Shown: positions 29,562 to 38,357, counted from the first letter of the stretch. The stretch: DNA of 44,704 nucleotides from Burkholderiales bacterium (GCA_003963005.1 RXJW01000126.1:1-44704), one strand, 5' to 3'. Notes: a model not told the origin generated them from the letters alone. Numbers and translations are program-made.

Positions 29562-31912
29562 GCGCCGCAGCCACATCGGGGCGGCGCGTGAGCCGCCTGC
29601 GCCGCTTCGAGCTCTCGTTCGCCGCCATCCTGCTGCTCATCCTCGCGCTGGACTTCGCCTTCCCCCTGCCCACGCCGGCGAGCGACTCGCCGACGCTGAC
29701 CGTGCTGGCCGCCGACGGCACGCCGCTGCGCGCCTGGCCGGGCGACGACGGCGCGCAGCGCCACCCCACCACGCCCGAGGCCGTCTCGCCAAACTACCTC
29801 GAGGCGCTGCTGCACTACGAGGACCGCTGGTTCCGCTGGCACCCGGGCGTCAATCCGGTGGCGCTGGTACGGGCGGCCTGGCAGTGGGTGCGGCATGGCC
29901 GCATCGTGTCGGGCGGCTCCACGCTGACGATGCAGGTCGCGCGCCTCGTCGACGACAAGGCCGCCGGCCGCAGCGTACCGGCCAAGCTGCGCCAGATCGC
30001 CCGCGCGCTGCAGCTGGAGCTGCATTGCAGCAAGCACGAGATCCTGTCGCTCTACCTGAACCTCGCGCCGATGGGCGGGCCGCTGGAGGGCGTGGAGACC
30101 GCCAGCCGCGCCTACCTCGGCAAGAGCGCCGGCGACCTCTCCAAGGCCGAAGCGGCGCTGCTGGTGGCGCTGCCGCAGTCGCCGACCCGGCTGCGGCCCG
30201 ACCGCGCGGTGGCTTCCGCCCAGGCGGCCCGCGACAAGGTGCTCACGCGCATGCAGACCCTCGGCGTGTGGACGGCCGCCGACGTCGCGGACGCCAAGCT
30301 GGAGCGCGTGTTCGCGCCGCCGCTGCGTGCGCGCTGGCTGGCACCGCTGGCCGCCGAGCGCCTGCGCCAGGAGGCGCGCCGGGAAGGCGCCGCGCCCGCC
30401 GTCATCCAGAGCACGCTCGACGCCGGGCTGCAGGCGCGCCTGGAGCAGCTGCTGACCGACCGGCTCAACACGCTGCCGGACGCCGTCTCGATGGCCGCGC
30501 TGGTGGTGGACAACCGCACACTCGAAGTGCGGGGTTATGTCGGCTCGGCCGATTTCACCGACGCCCGCCGCGGCGCGCACGTCGACATGGTGCGCGCCCG
30601 CCGCTCGCCGGGCTCCACGCTCAAGCCCTTCCTGTACGCGATGGCGCTGGACGAAGGCCTCATCCACTCCGAGAGCCTGCTGATCGACGCGCCGCAGAAC
30701 TTCGGCGGCTACGCGCCGGGCAACTTCCAGGCGGACTTCTCCGGCCCGGTCAGCGTGAGCGAAGCGCTGCAGCGCTCGCTGAACGTGCCCGCCGTGGACC
30801 TGCTGGACCGCCTCGGCCCCGAGCGCTTCGCCGGGCGGCTGCGCAACGCCGGCGTGAAGCTGCGCATGCCCGCCAACGCCGCGCCCAACCTGAGCCTCAT
30901 CCTCGGTGGCGGCAGCACGACGCTGGAGGAACTCGTGGGCGCCTACACGGCCCTCGCACGCGAGGGCGTGGCCGCGCGCCCGCGCCTGACGCCCGGCGTG
31001 CCGCTGCAGGAGACGCGGCTGATGAGCGAAGGCGCCGCCTTCATCGTGCGCGAGATCCTGGAGAACGGCGGCCGCCCCGGCAGCCCGTTCCGCGAAAGCG
31101 GCCAGCGCGTGGCCTGGAAGACCGGCACGAGCTTCGGCTTTCGCGACGCCTGGGCGCTGGGCGTGACTGACCGCTACACCTTCGGCGTGTGGATCGGCCG
31201 ACCCGACGGCACGCCCAACCCCGGCCACTTCGGCGCCAACTCGGCCGCGCCGCTACTGCGCGACCTGGCTGCCGCCCTCGGCCCCGGCGAGGCCCGCCAG
31301 CAGCTGGGGCCCCGCCGCAAGCCCGACAGCGTCAGTGCCCTGGCCATCTGCTGGCCCCAGGGCCAGGCCGAGTCCGCCACCGAGCCGGGCCTGTGCCTGC
31401 AGCGCCGCACCGCCTGGACGCTGGACGGCGCCGTGCCCCCCACGCTGCCAGACCGCCTGCGCCCCGGGCCGCTGGCCGAACCGGTGTGGGTGCTGGCCGG
31501 CCAGCGGGTGCAGCCCGGCTGCGCGCCGCAGGCCGAACGTGTCGACGCCGTGCGCTGGCCCGCGCTGCTCGGCCCCTTCCTGGACGCCGAGCAGCGCCAC
31601 CCGATGGAACGCCTGCCCTGGCGCCCCGGCTGCGCACCACGCGAGCCAGTGGCGAACCGCCTGCGCGTGGTCGGCCTGGAACCCGGCACCGTGCTGCGGC
31701 CCACGCCGGGCCAGGCCGAGGTCACGCTGCGCCTGCAGGCCATCGGCGCCCAGCAGGGCGTGACCTGGCTGCTGGACGGGCAGTGGGTGGGCGCGAGCGA
31801 AGCGGCCGGCGCCGCGCAGGCGCTGCACGTGGCCCGCGCCGGGCCACACCGGCTCACGGTGATGGACGGCCTCGGGCGCTGGGCGCGGGTCGAGTTCCAG
31901 CTCGGGAACTAG
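29558..31912 (+). CDS. pbpC: Penicillin-binding protein 1C
   Basis: A 784-residue bifunctional peptidoglycan synthase. After a membrane anchor (residues 20-36), the glycosyltransferase family 51 domain has the catalytic Glu in HYEDRWFRWHPG and the GGSTLTMQ block. The transpeptidase domain has SxxK (Ser353-Lys356 in SPGSTLKP), SxN (407-409, SLN) and KTG (521-523). A C-terminal BiPBP_C beta domain follows (about 690-780). In many Gram-negatives this gene pairs with the alpha-2-macroglobulin gene, as here with about 2 kb between. It starts on GTG at the end of the PIN toxin gene. All catalytic motifs are intact. Confidence 0.95.
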   Translation: MSAAATSGRRVSRLRRFELSFAAILLLILALDFAFPLPTPASDSPTLTVLAADGTPLRAWPGDDGAQRHPTTPEAVSPNYLEALLHYEDRWFRWHPGVNPVALVRAAWQWVRHGRIVSGGSTLTMQVARLVDDKAAGRSVPAKLRQIARALQLELHCSKHEILSLYLNLAPMGGPLEGVETASRAYLGKSAGDLSKAEAALLVALPQSPTRLRPDRAVASAQAARDKVLTRMQTLGVWTAADVADAKLERVFAPPLRARWLAPLAAERLRQEARREGAAPAVIQSTLDAGLQARLEQLLTDRLNTLPDAVSMAALVVDNRTLEVRGYVGSADFTDARRGAHVDMVRARRSPGSTLKPFLYAMALDEGLIHSESLLIDAPQNFGGYAPGNFQADFSGPVSVSEALQRSLNVPAVDLLDRLGPERFAGRLRNAGVKLRMPANAAPNLSLILGGGSTTLEELVGAYTALAREGVAARPRLTPGVPLQETRLMSEGAAFIVREILENGGRPGSPFRESGQRVAWKTGTSFGFRDAWALGVTDRYTFGVWIGRPDGTPNPGHFGANSAAPLLRDLAAALGPGEARQQLGPRRKPDSVSALAICWPQGQAESATEPGLCLQRRTAWTLDGAVPPTLPDRLRPGPLAEPVWVLAGQRVQPGCAPQAERVDAVRWPALLGPFLDAEQRHPMERLPWRPGCAPREPVANRLRVVGLEPGTVLRPTPGQAEVTLRLQAIGAQQGVTWLLDGQWVGASEAAGAAQALHVARAGPHRLTVMDGLGRWARVEFQLGN

Positions 31913-31924
31913 TCCGCAGGCGTG

Positions 31925-32134
31925 TCAGGCCAGGTCGGTGAACCCGGCCGGCTCGCGGCGCAGGTCGGCATCCACGTCCATCAGCACGCTGGCCAACTCC
32001 AGGCTGCGCCACAGCGCCTCGGGCATCGCCAGGATGCCCTCCGGCGTGCGAGCCTGGCTGACCCAGGCACCGATCTCGGCATGCTGCTGCGGCGTGAGGA
32101 AGCAGCGGTCGCGCATTTCGTCGAGGGTCTGCAT
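31925..32134 (-). CDS. Small hypothetical protein
   Basis: A 69-residue protein (MQTLDEMRDRCFLTPQQHAE onward, ending REPAGFTDLA), probably all helical. Third codon positions are GC-biased like nearby genes. It lies 9 bases after the small Cys-rich gene and converges on pbpC. I do not recognise it. Confidence 0.6.
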   Translation of the reverse strand: MQTLDEMRDRCFLTPQQHAEIGAWVSQARTPEGILAMPEALWRSLELASVLMDVDADLRREPAGFTDLA

Positions 32135-32143
32135 GCAGGGCCT

Positions 32144-32284
32144 TCAGGGTTTGCGGGCGGGGGCCGACTTGGCCTCGGGCGGGGGCGCCTTGGGCGCATC
32201 GCCCAGCACCGTCTTGAGCGGGCAGACCTTGAAGGCCGGGCACCGGGCGCAACCGGCGGCGAGGGCGATGGGGCACAAGGTCAT
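32144..32284 (-). CDS. Small cysteine-rich protein
   Basis: A 46-residue protein starting MTLCPIALAAGCARCPAFKV, followed by CPLKTVLGD. Four or five closely spaced cysteines (C..., GCARC, VCPL) suggest a bound metal or iron-sulfur centre. I recall similar short ORFs (MTLCPIALAVGC...) in other betaproteobacteria, which favours this start over 32332. The C-terminal tail is proline- and lysine-rich. It appears co-transcribed with the hypothetical gene at 31925. The function is unknown. Confidence 0.6.
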   Translation of the reverse strand: MTLCPIALAAGCARCPAFKVCPLKTVLGDAPKAPPPEAKSAPARKP

Positions 32285-32441
32285 GGCGGCGGCCTCGGCG
32301 TGAAGGTGGGCGCAGCATACGCCGCCGCTCATGCGCTGTCAGGCGCCATTCAACGCGCCAGGGCGCCAACCATCCTCGCGCCGCAGCCCATGCCGTCGTG
32401 CGACCGGATACTGCCGCCCATCCGATTCCTGGAGGTCTGTC

Positions 32442-33917
32442 ATGCCCTTCCCCGCCCGGCGCGCCTTGGCGCTCGCCGCTGCCCTGGCCCTCAGCGCGCC
32501 GCTCGCGCAGGCCGCATCGCCGCTGAAGCCCTGCCGCGTCGACGGCATTGCCACCGAGCTGCAATGCGGCAGCCTGCAGCGCCCGCTCGATCCGGCCCGC
32601 CCGGACGGCCCGAAGATCGAGGTGAACTACCTCGTCGTGCCGGCCCTGGCGCGCAACAAGCAGCCCGACGCCGTGCTGCTGCTCGCGGGCGGGCCCGGCC
32701 AGAGCGCCACGCTGCTGGCCTCGCGCGTGCTGCCGCGGCTGTCGCGGCTGAACAACCGGCGCGACCTCGTCTTCATCGACCAGCGCGGCACCGGCAAGTC
32801 CGCGCCGCTGCAATGCCCCGACGACAGCAAGCTGCCGGTCACCGAACAGCTCGACCCCGCCGCCCAGCTGCGCCGCATCGAGGCCTGCCGCGCCGACCTG
32901 GAGAAGCTGCCCTACGGCGACCTGCGCTTCTTCACGACGACGATCGCGATGCAAGACCTCGATGCCGTGCGCGAGCAGCTCGGCGTGCCGCAGTGGAACC
33001 TCGTCGGCGCGAGCTACGGCACCCGCGCGGCCCTGGAGTACCTGCGACTGTTCCCGACCAAGGTGCGCCGCACCGTCATCGACGGCGTGGCGCCGCCCGA
33101 CATGGTGCTGCCGGCCAGCTTCTCGACCGACGGTCAGGCCGCGCTCGACCGGCTGCTTGACGCCCACGCCAAGACGCACCCGACGCTGAGGGCCGACTGG
33201 CAGGCGCTGCTGGCCTCGCTGCCGCGGCAGGTGACGGTGCAGCAGCCGCTGACCGGCGTGCCCGAGCGCTTCACCGTGGACCGCCAGCTGCTGCTGCAGG
33301 CCGTGCGCGCGCCGCTGTACCAGCCAGCGCTCGCCGCCGCGCTGCCGGCGGCCATCCAGGCTGCGGCCCGCGACGGCAACTTCGCCGGCCTTTTCGGGCT
33401 GACCACCGCCTTCGGCAACAGCCCGGCGATGCGGCTCGCGATGGGCATGCACTACTCGGTGGTGTGCGCCGAAGACCTGCCCCGCCTCGCCGGTGCGACC
33501 GACGCCCCCGGCACCGACTTCCGCACCACCAGCGCCGAGCAGTACGCCGCGGTCTGCAAGACCTGGCCCCGCGGCAACGTGGACCCGGCTTTCTATCAGG
33601 TGCCGCCCGCACCCAGCCCGGTGCTGCTGTTCAGCGGCGGCGCCGACCCGGCCACGCCGCCGCGCCATGGCGAACGCATCGCCAAGGCGCTGGGCCAGGC
33701 ACAGCCGGCTCGCGTGCAGCATGTCGTCGTGCCCGAGGCCGGCCACGGCGTGATGGCGGTGGGGTGCGTGCGCGACCTGATCTTCCGCTTCATCGACGCC
33801 CGGGACGACGCCGCCGCGCTGCCGCAGGACGCGGCCTGCGCCACACGCATCCCTCGGCCCGTGGCCTTCCAGCCCATCCAGGCCAGCCCGCTCACCCCGC
33901 CAGAGGCCGCGAAATGA
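32442..33917 (+). CDS. Secreted alpha/beta hydrolase (S33-type aminopeptidase-like)
   Basis: A 491-residue exported hydrolase. A GGAGG ribosome binding site at 32431-32435 and a signal peptide (MPFPARRALALAAALALSAPLAQA) select this start. The nucleophile elbow is GASYGTR (Ser191); the acid is Asp402 in GGADPATPP and the base His435 in AGHGVM. The oxyanion region is LLAGGPGQSA and the block DQRGTGKSAPL is typical of proline iminopeptidase or tripeptidyl aminopeptidase relatives. It overlaps the ABC ATPase gene by four bases (ATGA), so hydrolase and exporter are one operon. The substrate is not known. Confidence 0.88.
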   Translation: MPFPARRALALAAALALSAPLAQAASPLKPCRVDGIATELQCGSLQRPLDPARPDGPKIEVNYLVVPALARNKQPDAVLLLAGGPGQSATLLASRVLPRLSRLNNRRDLVFIDQRGTGKSAPLQCPDDSKLPVTEQLDPAAQLRRIEACRADLEKLPYGDLRFFTTTIAMQDLDAVREQLGVPQWNLVGASYGTRAALEYLRLFPTKVRRTVIDGVAPPDMVLPASFSTDGQAALDRLLDAHAKTHPTLRADWQALLASLPRQVTVQQPLTGVPERFTVDRQLLLQAVRAPLYQPALAAALPAAIQAAARDGNFAGLFGLTTAFGNSPAMRLAMGMHYSVVCAEDLPRLAGATDAPGTDFRTTSAEQYAAVCKTWPRGNVDPAFYQVPPAPSPVLLFSGGADPATPPRHGERIAKALGQAQPARVQHVVVPEAGHGVMAVGCVRDLIFRFIDARDDAAALPQDAACATRIPRPVAFQPIQASPLTPPEAAK

Positions 33918-34696
33918 TCGATATCCAGGACGTCCACAAGCAGTTCACCGCCCAGACCGGCGGCAGCCTTTTCAAGCGCGGCACGAAGCGCATCGTGCAT
34001 GCCGTGCAGGGCGTGACGGTGCAGGCCGGCAACGGCCGCATCACCGGCCTGCTCGGCGCCAACGGCGCGGGCAAGACCACCACGCTGCGCATGCTCGCCG
34101 GCCTCTTCCCGCCGGACGCGGGTCAGATCAGCGTGGACGGCATCGCCGTGAAGGACGAGCCGCTGAAGGCCATCGCCCGCATGGGCATCCTCGGCGACGC
34201 CCACGGCCTGTACCCGCGGCTGTCGGCGCGCGAGAACATCATCTACTTCGGCCGCCTGCAGGGCATGACCCCCGACGCCGCCAACGCCCGTGCCGAGGAG
34301 CTCGCCAAGCTGCTGGAGATGCAGGCCATCTTGGACCGCCGCGCCGACGGCTTCAGCCAGGGCGAGCGCATGAAGACCGCGCTGGCCCGCGCCCTGGTGC
34401 ACGACCCCGCCAACATCGTGCTCGACGAGCCCACCAACGGCCTGGACGTGCTCGCCACGCGCGCCCTGCGCGAGGCGCTGCGCTGGCTCAAGAGCCCGGA
34501 AGGCGGCGCCAAGTGCATCGTGTTCTCCACCCACATCATGCAGGAGGTGGAGCAGCTGTGCGACGAGGTCGTCGTCGTCTCCAAGGGCCGCAGCGTGGCC
34601 CGCGGCAGCGTGCCCGCGCTGCTGGAACAAGCCGGCGAATCCCGCTTCGAGGACGCCTTCGTGAAGCTCGCATTCCCGGAAGAGGTGGCGGCATGA
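33914..34696 (+). CDS. ABC transporter ATP-binding protein (NatA-like)
   Basis: A 260-residue ATPase with Walker A GANGAGKTTT (about 48-57), signature FSQGE (147-151), Walker B NIVLDEP (167-173) and the switch histidine in FSTHIMQEVEQLCDEV. The N-terminal insert (TGGSLFKRGTKR) is as in NatA of sodium/drug ABC-2 exporters. It overlaps the hydrolase stop and the permease start, so all three are co-translated. It powers the ABC-2 permease encoded next. Confidence 0.93.
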   Translation: MIDIQDVHKQFTAQTGGSLFKRGTKRIVHAVQGVTVQAGNGRITGLLGANGAGKTTTLRMLAGLFPPDAGQISVDGIAVKDEPLKAIARMGILGDAHGLYPRLSARENIIYFGRLQGMTPDAANARAEELAKLLEMQAILDRRADGFSQGERMKTALARALVHDPANIVLDEPTNGLDVLATRALREALRWLKSPEGGAKCIVFSTHIMQEVEQLCDEVVVVSKGRSVARGSVPALLEQAGESRFEDAFVKLAFPEEVAA

Positions 34697-35856
34697 AACA
34701 AGCACTCATCGTCTTCTCCAAGGAGCTGTCGGACGCGCTGCGCGACCGGCGCACGCTGCTGCGGCTGCTCATCCCCGCGCTGCTGATGGGGCCCTTCCTG
34801 CTGATGGCGCTGTCGGGCCTGATCGCCTCGCTGGAGGAGCGCGCCGACAAGCGCGAGGTGATGGCCGTGGGCATCGACACCGCACCCACGCTGAAGAACT
34901 TCATCGAGCGCCAGACCTACGTCGTCAAGGCCGCGCCGGCTGACTACGAGGCCCGCCTGCGCGCCACCACGCTGCCGGAGCCGGTGCTCGTCGTGCCGGC
35001 CGATTTCGAGGCCAAGCTGCTGGCGGGCGAGCCGCCGGTGGTGGAGATCGTCACCGACAGCGCCAACCAGCGCGCGAGCGCCGGCGTGGGGCCGATCCGC
35101 AACCTGCTGGCCGCGTTCAACCGCGAGCGGGCGTCGCTGAACCTCGCGATGCGCGGCGTGTCCACCGAACTGCTGGAGCCGGTGGACCTGGAGGAGCGCG
35201 ACCTCGCCAGCGCCCAGGCCCGCGCCGCACGGCTGACCGGCATCATCCCGATGTTCATCATCATGGCCGTGCTCTACGGCGCGCTCACGGCCGCGCTGGA
35301 CAGCACGGCCGGCGAGCGCGAGCGCGGCTCGCTGGAGCCGCTGCTGATGAATCCGGCGCCACACGGCGCGCTGGTCGCCGGCAAGTGGGGCGCCGTGGCC
35401 CTGCTCAGCATGGCCGTGGCGCTGCTGTCCAGCGTGAGCTTCGTGCCCGCGCAGTGGCTGCTCAAGAGCGACGTGCTGCAGGCGCAGTTCAGCTTCGGCG
35501 GGCCCGAGGTGCTGGCCTTCTGGCTGCTGCAGATCCCGCTCGCCGCCGGCCTCTCGGCCCTGCTGATGGCCATGGCCATCCGCTCCAAGACCTTCAAGGA
35601 GGCGCAGGCCGGCAGCACCCTCGTCATCACCGCGGTGACCCTGATGCCGATGATCAGCCTGCTCAACCCGGGCGGCGAGGCCGCCTGGTACTACTGGGTG
35701 CCGGGCCTGGCCCAGAACACGCTGATGATGGCCGTGCTCAAGGGCGAGGCACTGCGCTTCAGCCAGGTGCTGCCGGGGGTCATCGTGGGCTTTGCGCTGG
35801 CCGCCGTGGCGCTGGCCTACGTGGCGAAGTCGATGCGGGCGGCGGTGGCGCGCTAA
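34693..35856 (+). CDS. ABC-2 type permease (NatB-like)
   Basis: A 387-residue inner-membrane protein: one N-terminal helix (MKQALIVFSKELSDALRDRR then LLIPALLMGPFLLMALSG), a large extracytoplasmic domain of about 170 residues, then five or six helices, with the ABC-2 block ERERGSLEPLLMNPAP after the second helix. This is the NatB layout. It exports ions or a small molecule together with the ATPase upstream; the coupled secreted hydrolase may process the same compound. No substrate evidence is visible. Confidence 0.9.
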   Translation: MKQALIVFSKELSDALRDRRTLLRLLIPALLMGPFLLMALSGLIASLEERADKREVMAVGIDTAPTLKNFIERQTYVVKAAPADYEARLRATTLPEPVLVVPADFEAKLLAGEPPVVEIVTDSANQRASAGVGPIRNLLAAFNRERASLNLAMRGVSTELLEPVDLEERDLASAQARAARLTGIIPMFIIMAVLYGALTAALDSTAGERERGSLEPLLMNPAPHGALVAGKWGAVALLSMAVALLSSVSFVPAQWLLKSDVLQAQFSFGGPEVLAFWLLQIPLAAGLSALLMAMAIRSKTFKEAQAGSTLVITAVTLMPMISLLNPGGEAAWYYWVPGLAQNTLMMAVLKGEALRFSQVLPGVIVGFALAAVALAYVAKSMRAAVAR

Positions 35857-35859
35857 GCT
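35854..35859 (+). promoter_or_regulatory. TANNNT -10-like box of the lipoprotein gene
   Basis: TAAGCT overlaps the TAA stop of the permease gene and ends eight bases before the ATG at 35868. It repeats the short-leader pattern seen upstream of 2971, 11985 and 19734. Confidence 0.35.
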
Positions 35860-35867
35860 GCGCGCCG

Positions 35868-36368
35868 ATGAAACCCTTCGCCCTGCCCCTGCTCGGCGGG
35901 CTGCTGCTGGCCGGCTGCGCCAGCTTCGAGCCCGCCACACCCGCCGACTACACCGGCCCCACCGCCAACGTGGCCGACCAGACCGTGGTGGTCAGCGGCC
36001 AGCTGCTGCACATCTTCGAGATGACCGGCGTGGACGGCCGGCGGCTGTCCAGCACGAGCATGGCCACCGTCGGCGCCAACCAGGGCCGCGGCCTGTCGAT
36101 CACCGCGGTGCCCACGCTGACCAACGAACTCCCGCTGCGCCCGGCCCGTGTGCGTCTGCAGGCCGCGACGCAGTACGCCGCGCCCATCCTCGCGATGACC
36201 CGGCCGACCTGCCGCGTGCAGGGCGACGTGGACTTCACGCCCGAAGCCGGCAAGGCCTACCGAGTGACTGGCCGCGTCGCGCCCGACGCCTGCGAGGCCT
36301 GGATCGAGGACCTCGGCACGCACCAGGCCGTGACGGCCAAGGTCAGCGGCAAGGGGACGGGCGGCTAG
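35868..36368 (+). CDS. Putative lipoprotein
   Basis: A 166-residue protein with a lipobox LLAGCASF after a short basic-hydrophobic signal (MKPFALPLLGGLL). The mature part reads as beta-rich (VVVSGQLLHIFEMTGVDGRR, GLSITAVPTLTNELP), with two further cysteines in PTCRVQG and DACEAW that may pair. The chosen ATG is just after the permease stop. It tails into the next minus-strand gene with overlapping stop codons (CTAG). The function is unknown. Confidence 0.78.
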   Translation: MKPFALPLLGGLLLAGCASFEPATPADYTGPTANVADQTVVVSGQLLHIFEMTGVDGRRLSSTSMATVGANQGRGLSITAVPTLTNELPLRPARVRLQAATQYAAPILAMTRPTCRVQGDVDFTPEAGKAYRVTGRVAPDACEAWIEDLGTHQAVTAKVSGKGTGG

Positions 36369-36871
36369 GCGACCTTCGCCAGCCGCCGCACGGCGGCCGC
36401 CAGCAGCGCGCGCGAGTAGCGCCGGTGAAAGCCGATCAGCGCATGAAAGCCCACGCCGAACGTCGGCTCGCCGCCCGGGCCGCGGCGGCGCGGCACGAGG
36501 GCGGAGCCGAACCACAGCATCGTGCCGCCATCGGCCAGCGCCTCGGCCTTGAACCAGGAGCGCGTGACGCCGCTGTCCTCGTGCATCAGCAGTTCATCGG
36601 CCGTGCGGGCCTCGACCGTCCATGCAGCGATGCGCTCCCCGTCGCCGCGGGCGACGGCCCGCGCCATCGCGTCGCTCGACCGCTTGCCCAGCAGTACGAG
36701 CACCGACCGCTCGAACTTGAAGAGGCGGGTCGTGTAGAAGGCTTCGACGAAGTCAGCCAGCGGCACCTCCCGCGGCAGGCGCAGCGCGTAGGCGTCGGCG
36801 AAGGCACCTTTGGCCCGGGCCAAGCGGTCCAGCAGGCTGTCGGAGGGGACGGGGGCATCAGTCGGGCGCAT
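36365..36871 (-). CDS. Conserved hypothetical protein
   Basis: A 168-residue soluble protein without signal peptide. The core reads FVEAFYTTRLFKFERSVLVL, then AAWTVEARTADELLM, SWFKAEALADGGTMLWFGSA and LIGFHRRYSRALL, an alpha/beta pattern with a hydrophobic ligand-type fold as one possibility. It shares its stop region with the preceding lipoprotein gene (convergent). I do not recognise the family with certainty. Confidence 0.7.
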   Translation of the reverse strand: MRPTDAPVPSDSLLDRLARAKGAFADAYALRLPREVPLADFVEAFYTTRLFKFERSVLVLLGKRSSDAMARAVARGDGERIAAWTVEARTADELLMHEDSGVTRSWFKAEALADGGTMLWFGSALVPRRRGPGGEPTFGVGFHALIGFHRRYSRALLAAAVRRLAKVA

Positions 36872-36995
36872 GGCCGAGAGCCTAAGGGCACGGCGCCCTG
36901 GGCCCGGATATCACGGGCATAGCGTCAATCCATGAGACGCCTCAAGGGTGAGAAATTAGAATTCAGCTATCAACACAAACGCCTCGATAGACACC

Positions 36996-37220
36996 ATGGC
37001 CAAGACCCTCAGCTTCGGCGTCCTGCACCTCGGCACGTCTTTCGGGGTGACCTATGCCCTGACCGGCAGCGTGGCCGTGGCCGGCGCGGTGACCTTCATC
37101 GAACCGGCCATCAACACGGTCATGCACTACTTCTTCGACAAGACCTGGGACGACCCCCGCTTCGAGGCCTGGCGAGCCCGCCGGGCGGCCGCGCGCCCGC
37201 CGCAGGCTCAGGCGGGCTGA
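36996..37220 (+). CDS. DUF2061 membrane protein
   Basis: A 74-residue protein with two hydrophobic segments (residues 5-24 and 26-42) and the DUF2061 motif [20 protein letters not shown]. The C terminus is basic and alanine-rich. The 124 bases upstream are unusually A+T-rich (AAATTAGAATTCAGC), so a promoter is likely there, with TAGAAT at 36957-36962 as a possible -10. The 3' end overlaps the convergent YkgJ gene by 13 bases. The function is unknown. Confidence 0.85.
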   Translation: MAKTLSFGVLHLGTSFGVTYALTGSVAVAGAVTFIEPAINTVMHYFFDKTWDDPRFEAWRARRAAARPPQAQAG

Positions 37221-37474
37221 TCAGGCGCCGTTTCGCGCTCCATCCAACCCAGCCAGCGCAGCGCCTGCTCGCGGCTGTCGCCGCACATCAGCTCGCTGGG
37301 CTGCAAGGAGCCGCACACCGCCGGGCGGTCGGGGTGGCCGAAGATGCGGCAGCGGTCCTGCTCGTCGAGCTGCACGCAGCGCACGCCGGCAGGCTTGCCG
37401 TTGGGCATGCCCGGGATGGGTGAGCTGATCGACGGCGCGATGCAGCAGGCGGCGCAGTGGGGGCGGCAGTCCAT
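37208..37474 (-). CDS. YkgJ family cysteine cluster protein
   Basis: An 88-residue protein with the YkgJ pattern: CRPHCAACC at the N terminus, [28 protein letters not shown] and a final MCGDS. The cysteines are thought to hold zinc or an iron-sulfur centre. The start MDCRPHC at 37474 gives the normal family N terminus. It marks the left edge of the accessory region. Confidence 0.88.
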   Translation of the reverse strand: MDCRPHCAACCIAPSISSPIPGMPNGKPAGVRCVQLDEQDRCRIFGHPDRPAVCGSLQPSELMCGDSREQALRWLGWMERETAPDQPA

Positions 37475-37566
37475 GGCGGGATTGTCGGGCGGCAGCGACG
37501 CGTTGAGGTTCAAGGCCGCTAAGCAACGGGGCGGCGCGTTGATAAGCGCGGCATACATCGCTCGGC

Positions 37567-37752
37567 ATGCCGCCGCGGGGCGTCGTCGATGGCCTCACCC
37601 AGATGATCCAGGCCTCCAATGCCGCCTTCGCGGCCCAGGGGCATGACGTGCAAATTCACGTCGGGGGATTGATTGCGACAGAGGTCACCGGTCCATCGAA
37701 TAGCCGCTCTCGCACCGCCTGCAACGACCGCTTCTGCATCGCCGCTGCATGA
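37567..37752 (+). pseudogene. Chimeric scar: effector 3' part fused to immunity-gene 3' end
   Basis: This 61-codon open frame is not a normal gene. Residues 4-29 ([18 protein letters not shown] then AAQGHDVQ) match QGVADALSQMLQSANATF-VAQGHDAQ of the effector 3' region at 40077-40151. From base 37648 on (GTGCAAATT) the DNA instead matches the last 105 bases of the lipoprotein gene at 38253-38357. The frame ends in the ATGA that starts the next lipoprotein. It is best read as the remains of a deleted effector-immunity segment. Confidence 0.75.
37579..37653 (+). repeat. Copy of the effector 3' segment
   Basis: 75 bases aligning without gaps to 40077-40151 (GGCGTCGTCGATGGCCTCAC versus GGCGTGGCCGATGCCCTCTC at the left ends). 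It marks one side of the deletion scar. Confidence 0.7.
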
Positions 37753-37830
37753 AACGCCTCATGAAACGTTGGCTTCACGCCGCCTGCTTGCTGATCACCG
37801 CGGCGGCGCTTGTGGCCTGCGCGGCGGGGC
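37648..37830 (+). repeat. Tandem immunity repeat, copy 1
   Basis: Aligns without visible gaps to 38253-38435 at a constant offset of 605 bases. It spans the 3' end of one lipoprotein gene and the signal-peptide part of the next. Shared runs include GGATTGATTGCG and GGGCCGAAGTTGGTCG. Confidence 0.8.
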
Positions 37831-38357
37831 CGAAGTTGGTCGCGCATGCCTTTACGTTCGACGGCTGGAATGACGGCTGGGCGAATTCGGTCGATCTGCT
37901 GGAGTTTCAGTACGGCGATCAGTACCGAATGGTCCAGCGGAAGTCAAAAGACGATACAGGACTCGGCTACCGCTTTGGTGTTAATGGTGATATGCCGGTC
38001 GGTAGCTTTTTGCAGGCCAAGTGGCGCATCAAGGAATCTGGCGAAATCTTGGAGGATCGAGTTGATTTGCGCGACCGACTACCTGCAGATATGCGCAATC
38101 ACCAGGTCACATTTGCAATCGACGGTCGGCAATTGTATGTTTATTTGATCACCCCAGAAAAGGTTAAAAACTGGACAAAGAGGCCTACCTCAAGGACGTG
38201 GCATTCTGAATTCTACATCAGTTATGAAATCTATCTCCACAACGAACTGAACGTGCAAATTGACATCAAGGGATTGATTGCGCTGAGGACCACGGATCCA
38301 TCGAATACCCCTCCGCGCGCCGCAAGCAACAACCACTTCTACCTCGCCGCAGCATGA
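37749..38357 (+). CDS. Lipoprotein, likely effector immunity protein (paralog 1)
   Basis: A 202-residue lipoprotein: signal MKRLMKRWLHAACLLITAAA then lipobox ALVACAAGPKL. The body has DGWNDGWANSVDLLEFQYGD, then MPVGSFLQAKWRIKESGEIL, DRVDLRDRLPADM and VTFAIDGRQLYVYLITP, all closely matched in the next gene. Short lipoproteins of this type sit beside DUF2235/Tle1-like lipase effectors in other genomes as I recall, so immunity in the periplasm is the best guess. It starts in the stop of the scar ORF (ATGA) and ends in the ATGA of the next gene. Third positions are less GC-rich than in the flanking genes. Confidence 0.8.
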   Translation: MKRLMKRWLHAACLLITAAALVACAAGPKLVAHAFTFDGWNDGWANSVDLLEFQYGDQYRMVQRKSKDDTGLGYRFGVNGDMPVGSFLQAKWRIKESGEILEDRVDLRDRLPADMRNHQVTFAIDGRQLYVYLITPEKVKNWTKRPTSRTWHSEFYISYEIYLHNELNVQIDIKGLIALRTTDPSNTPPRAASNNHFYLAAA

